Shown: positions 14,833 to 17,289 of the stretch, piece after piece
Position numbering within the stretch: position 1 is the stretch's first letter
Layout: every line of letters begins with the position of its first letter
Assembly (NCBI GenBank): GCA_036278635.1
Contig: DASUKQ010000017.1
Location: 1 to 17,289, forward strand
Direction of reading: 5' to 3'
DNA: 17,289 nucleotides
Source: 66-474 sp036278635
Lineage (GTDB): Bacteria; Pseudomonadota; Gammaproteobacteria; Xanthomonadales; Rhodanobacteraceae
Position numbers and translations under genes: made by a program
The notes under the pieces: generated by a model
What the model saw: only the letters and a program-made list of their open reading frames with translations
Databases searched by the model: none
Told to the model about the DNA's origin: nothing

Positions 14833-16833
14833 TCAGGCCGGCAACTTGAAGTCGGCCACCGATCGACGCAGCTCCTGGGCAAGTTGCGCGAGGTTTCCGA
14901 TCGACTCCGCGGTCTGGTTGGCGCCGACCGAAGTCTGCGCGGTAATTTGCTGAATCGAACTCATCGTCGAGCTGATGTTGGTGGCCGCGGCCGACTGCTG
15001 CTTGGCGGCGCTGGAGATGCCCTGAATCAGTCCGGCGAGATTGTTCGACACCTTTTCGATCTCGCCCAGCGCCGTACCTGCATCTTCGGCCAGGCGCGCG
15101 CCGTTGACCACCTGGGTGGTCGTCTGTTCCATCGAGCTGACCGCCTCGTTGGTGTCGGACTGAATCGTCTGCACCAGCGTCTCGATCCGCTTGGTGGCGC
15201 CAGCAGAACGTTCGGCGAGGCGCTGCACCTCGTCCGCGACCACCGCGAAGCCGCGGCCCGCCTCGCCCGCCGAAGCCGCCTGAATGGCGGCGTTCAGCGC
15301 CAGAATGTTGGTCTGTTCGGCGATGTCGTTGATGAGTTCGACGATCGAGCCGATTTCCTGCGACGACTCGCCGAGGCGCTTGATACGCTTGGACGTTTCC
15401 TGGATCTGCTCACGGATCGAGTCCATGCCCGAGATCGTCTGGCGCACGATCTGCGCGCCGTTGGAGGCGATCTGCACCGAGCGCTGCGCCACCTCGGCGC
15501 TGTCGGCGGAGTTCTTGGACACCTGGTCGATCGAGACCGCCATCTCGTTGATCTTGGTCGAGGCCGACGTGATCTGTTCGGCCTGCTGGTTGGCGGCATC
15601 GGCCAGGTGCTTGGCGGTGGCCTGCGTTTCCTGCGCAGCGGAAGACACCCGCACCGCCGTCTCGTTGATGGTCGTCACCAGCGAGCGCAGGGCCTCGACC
15701 GCGAAGTTCACCGAATCCGCGATCGCGCCGGTGATGTCTTCGGTCACGGTCGCCTTCACGGTGAGATCGCCTTCCGCGAGCGTGCCCATCTCGTCCAGCA
15801 AGCGCATGATCGCCTGCTGGTTGCGTTCGTTGAGGCTGCGGCTTTCGACCGAGCGGCGCTTCTCGCTGCGGATGATCGTGAAGACCAGGATCACCGCCAG
15901 GACGACCGCGGCAATGGCGCCGAGCAGGCCCCACCACACGTTCGGGAACGGCCGCGTCTGCGGCAGCTTGCCGAGCGCGATCGAAACCGCGTTGGCCCGC
16001 AGCAACACGTCCTGCGAGTCGACAGAGGCCTGGGTCGCGGCGTTCTTGACCGTCACCAGCGTCGGCGCGGCAGCGATCACCTTTTGTACCGGCGCCTCGA
16101 GTCCGGCCCAGGACTTCTGCACATCACCCAGGATCTTGGCCGCCTCGCCCGAGGAATCGTTCGCCAGTTGCGTCAGGGTGGCGCCGTAGTTGGTGGAGTC
16201 GAGCGCGAGGCCGTTGGCGGCGCTGGCCGAATCCGTGCCGCCCTGCAACACGTCGCCCACGCGGCGGATCAGGCGGTCGCCCGACACCATCAGTTGCGAA
16301 GCGGTATAGATCTGGCTGGACGAGCCCCTGGATTGCAGGATGCTGATGACCTGGTTGATCTTGGAGTTCAGGTCCGGCATCTGCTGGTTGAACAAGCCGG
16401 CCTGCGAGGCCGAGTCGAGTACCGCGTCCTTGTTGGCGTCGATCTTGCCGAGGTCCGCGTTCAACTGGTTCCAGGACTTGGTCAGTGCCGACATCGGGCC
16501 GGCGACTCCGATCGCGTCACCATAAGAAGGCAAGCCGGTGGTCGAGTTGCCGTCGTTGAGGTGCCGGACCGCGGCGGCGATCGTCGCACGCGTGCTGGCC
16601 AGTTCCTTGAAGGCGTCGATGTTGCCGTTGGCCGCCTGCAGCGCGAAGTTCGCGACCTGCTGCGAGTTCACCTGGATCTGGGTGGTGAGCTGTGCCGCCG
16701 CGCGATCCTGGCCGTCGTGTCGGTTCAGGAGAAAGAAGTCGGCGCCGGCGAGCACGATTGCCACCAGCAGCAAGAAAATCAGCCAGGTCTGCAGGGACGT
16801 ACCCTGGCGTGGCGTACCGGATTTCGCGCTCAT
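14833..16833 (-). CDS. pilJ: PilJ, type IV pilus methyl-accepting chemoreceptor
   Basis: Transmembrane receptor that controls the PilL kinase in the twitching/surface-sensing pathway; 666 residues. The ATG at 16833 is preferred because GAGGTG sits 7 bases upstream; a GTG at 16842 would have no Shine-Dalgarno. TM1 about 15-37 (LQTWLIFLLLVAIVLAGADFF), periplasmic PilJ-type sensor region about 38-298 rich in Gln/Asn/Ala/Ser, TM2 about 299-321 (VWWGLLGAIAAVVLAVILVF), HAMP about 322-378, then the coiled-coil signalling domain. Its hairpin tip is canonical: EQTNILALNAAIQAASAGEA and RGFAVVADEVQRLAERS (about 506-543). It ends in VADFKLPA with no C-terminal pentapeptide tether for CheR/CheB. Upstream is a 222-bp gap to pilI; downstream pilL starts 16 bp later. 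Identification is firm. Confidence 0.95.
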   Translation of the reverse strand: MSAKSGTPRQGTSLQTWLIFLLLVAIVLAGADFFLLNRHDGQDRAAAQLTTQIQVNSQQVANFALQAANGNIDAFKELASTRATIAAAVRHLNDGNSTTGLPSYGDAIGVAGPMSALTKSWNQLNADLGKIDANKDAVLDSASQAGLFNQQMPDLNSKINQVISILQSRGSSSQIYTASQLMVSGDRLIRRVGDVLQGGTDSASAANGLALDSTNYGATLTQLANDSSGEAAKILGDVQKSWAGLEAPVQKVIAAAPTLVTVKNAATQASVDSQDVLLRANAVSIALGKLPQTRPFPNVWWGLLGAIAAVVLAVILVFTIIRSEKRRSVESRSLNERNQQAIMRLLDEMGTLAEGDLTVKATVTEDITGAIADSVNFAVEALRSLVTTINETAVRVSSAAQETQATAKHLADAANQQAEQITSASTKINEMAVSIDQVSKNSADSAEVAQRSVQIASNGAQIVRQTISGMDSIREQIQETSKRIKRLGESSQEIGSIVELINDIAEQTNILALNAAIQAASAGEAGRGFAVVADEVQRLAERSAGATKRIETLVQTIQSDTNEAVSSMEQTTTQVVNGARLAEDAGTALGEIEKVSNNLAGLIQGISSAAKQQSAAATNISSTMSSIQQITAQTSVGANQTAESIGNLAQLAQELRRSVADFKLPA

Positions 16834-16970
16834 GATTCGCACCTCGTTGCCGTGTATGTCGCTTGCATCGTTCTTGTCCCGCCGTGAGCTGGTTCGGAGC
16901 GGCTGTCGTGGAGAGTCGGGGCAGGGAGCTCCCGCCCAGGGATGGCGGCTTTGGCCGTTTTGGTGTCCAT
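16830..16970 (-). CDS. Candidate small ORF (46 aa) upstream of and overlapping pilJ, unproven
   Basis: Begins MDTKTAKAAIPGREL, with GGGGAG eight bases upstream of its ATG (16970), and its stop TGA overlaps the pilJ ATG as ATGA. Start signal and overlap fit a translationally coupled leader or small protein. The product is polar, has no membrane segment or known motif, and I do not recognise it. Against it: the protein looks unstructured and random, and an ORF of this size is expected by chance in GC-rich DNA. The ATGA overlap shares bases with the genuine pilJ start, so it carries less weight than it seems. Confidence 0.22.
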   Translation of the reverse strand: MDTKTAKAAIPGRELPAPTLHDSRSEPAHGGTRTMQATYTATRCES

Positions 16971-16982
16971 GATCTGCACTCC

Positions 16983-17016
16983 CCTCAATACTTCAATACT
17001 CGACTTCAATACTCGA
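16983..17016. repeat. Tandem 13-bp repeat in the pilI-pilJ gap
   Basis: CTTCAATACTCGA occurs twice head to tail at 16991-17003 and 17004-17016, preceded by a partial copy CCTCAATA (16983-16990) and followed by ATAC. It is markedly A+T-richer than everything around it. It could be a slipped-strand repeat, the remnant of a small intergenic element, or a protein-binding array ahead of pilJ. Its function is unknown. Confidence 0.7.
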
Positions 17017-17055
17017 ATACACCCAACGAAACAGCGACCACGATTGATCGCAAAA

Positions 17056-17289
17056 TCAAACCGCCGCGTGCTGGAACTCCGGCGCACGCGTCAGCTCCAC
17101 CATACTGAACCGCCCCAGCCGTGCCGCGCCCAGCGTCACGTTCTCGGTAACGAAACGGGCGAGCCGCTCGTCGGCCTCGCCTTCCGCGTGCGCGCGGTCG
17201 GCATCGGTCAGGTTGCGCTGGCCGAGCAACTCGTCGACCAGCAGCCCGACGTTGCCGCCGCTCTGGCGCACCACCAGCACGCGCGCGCG
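17056..17289 (-). CDS. pilI: PilI, CheW-like coupling protein, C-terminal part only
   Basis: The frame is open from the window edge to the stop at 17056, giving 77 residues of C-terminus; the start lies beyond base 17289. The visible part begins RARVLVVRQSGGNVGLLVDELLGQRNL, the last strands of a CheW domain, where VLVVR...GLLVDELLGQ is the pattern I know from PilI. The rest (ARFVTENVTLGAARLGRFSMVELTRAPEF) continues in the same way to the stop. PilI couples PilJ to the PilL kinase. Its place before pilJ matches the pilG-pilI-pilJ-pilL order of xanthomonads such as Xylella, or pilG-pilH-pilI-pilJ of Pseudomonas; which applies cannot be told from this window. Confidence 0.82.
   Translation of the reverse strand, partial: RARVLVVRQSGGNVGLLVDELLGQRNLTDADRAHAEGEADERLARFVTENVTLGAARLGRFSMVELTRAPEFQHAAV

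Noticed and set aside
9201..14849. A 1882-codon open frame on the plus strand, antisense to pilL
   Set aside because: It mirrors the codon structure of pilL: in GC-rich genes with G/C in third positions the opposite strand has few stops. The translation is Arg/His/Gln/Gly-rich with no recognisable domain, and the Leu/Phe/Arg periodicity is just the reverse of the decapeptide repeat.
14656..16887. A 743-codon plus-strand frame antisense to pilJ and the start of pilL
   Set aside because: Composition (Arg, His, Asp, Gly-rich) is typical of antisense shadow ORFs, and pilJ on the other strand is a clear family member over its full length.

Overview
High-GC DNA with almost no intergenic space. Protein character and gene order suggest a gammaproteobacterium of the Xanthomonadales, most likely Rhodanobacteraceae or Xanthomonadaceae. 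This placement is inference: the window has no rRNA or other marker gene. Two unrelated blocks meet tail to tail near 6.87 kb.

Block 1 (about 1-6839) is a tripartite RND multidrug efflux system with its likely regulator. On the minus strand, in transcription order, are a periplasmic adaptor (4377-5684), an inner-membrane RND pump very similar to MexF/OqxB (1075-4263), and an outer-membrane channel lipoprotein (1073 to beyond base 1, truncated by the window). A LysR-type regulator (5823-6839) is divergent across a 138-bp intergenic region containing a perfect 10-bp palindrome. The layout resembles mexT/mexEF-oprN, although the regulator looks CrgA-like. A hairpin-rich REP/MITE-like intergenic repeat (about 4298-4437) lies between adaptor and pump, and the adaptor frame runs into it, so its last roughly 20 residues are repeat-encoded.

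Block 2 (about 6909-17289, all minus strand) is the Pil-Chp chemosensory cluster that controls type IV pili and twitching. Order in transcription: pilI (only the C-terminus is in the window), pilJ (chemoreceptor), pilL/chpA (giant multi-Hpt CheA hybrid kinase), a chpB-position gene, and chpC. The last genes are tightly coupled (16-bp gap, 8-bp overlap with a GTG start, 4-bp ATGA overlap). PilJ senses in the periplasm and cytoplasm, PilI and ChpC couple receptor to kinase, and PilL passes phosphate through its Hpt domains to its own receiver and to PilG/PilH-type regulators outside the window.

The most notable points: the adaptation branch looks gutted (no pilK methyltransferase between pilJ and pilL, and the ChpB-position protein has no methylesterase domain, only a degenerate receiver-like head and a long acidic linker). 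PilL carries a 172-residue, 17-unit decapeptide repeat predicted to be a charged helical spacer, and one of its Hpt-like domains has Ala where the phospho-accepting His should be. A 222-bp gap between pilI and pilJ holds a tandem 13-bp repeat and a small ORF that overlaps the pilJ start by ATGA. I see no complete mobile element, CRISPR array, tRNA or rRNA.
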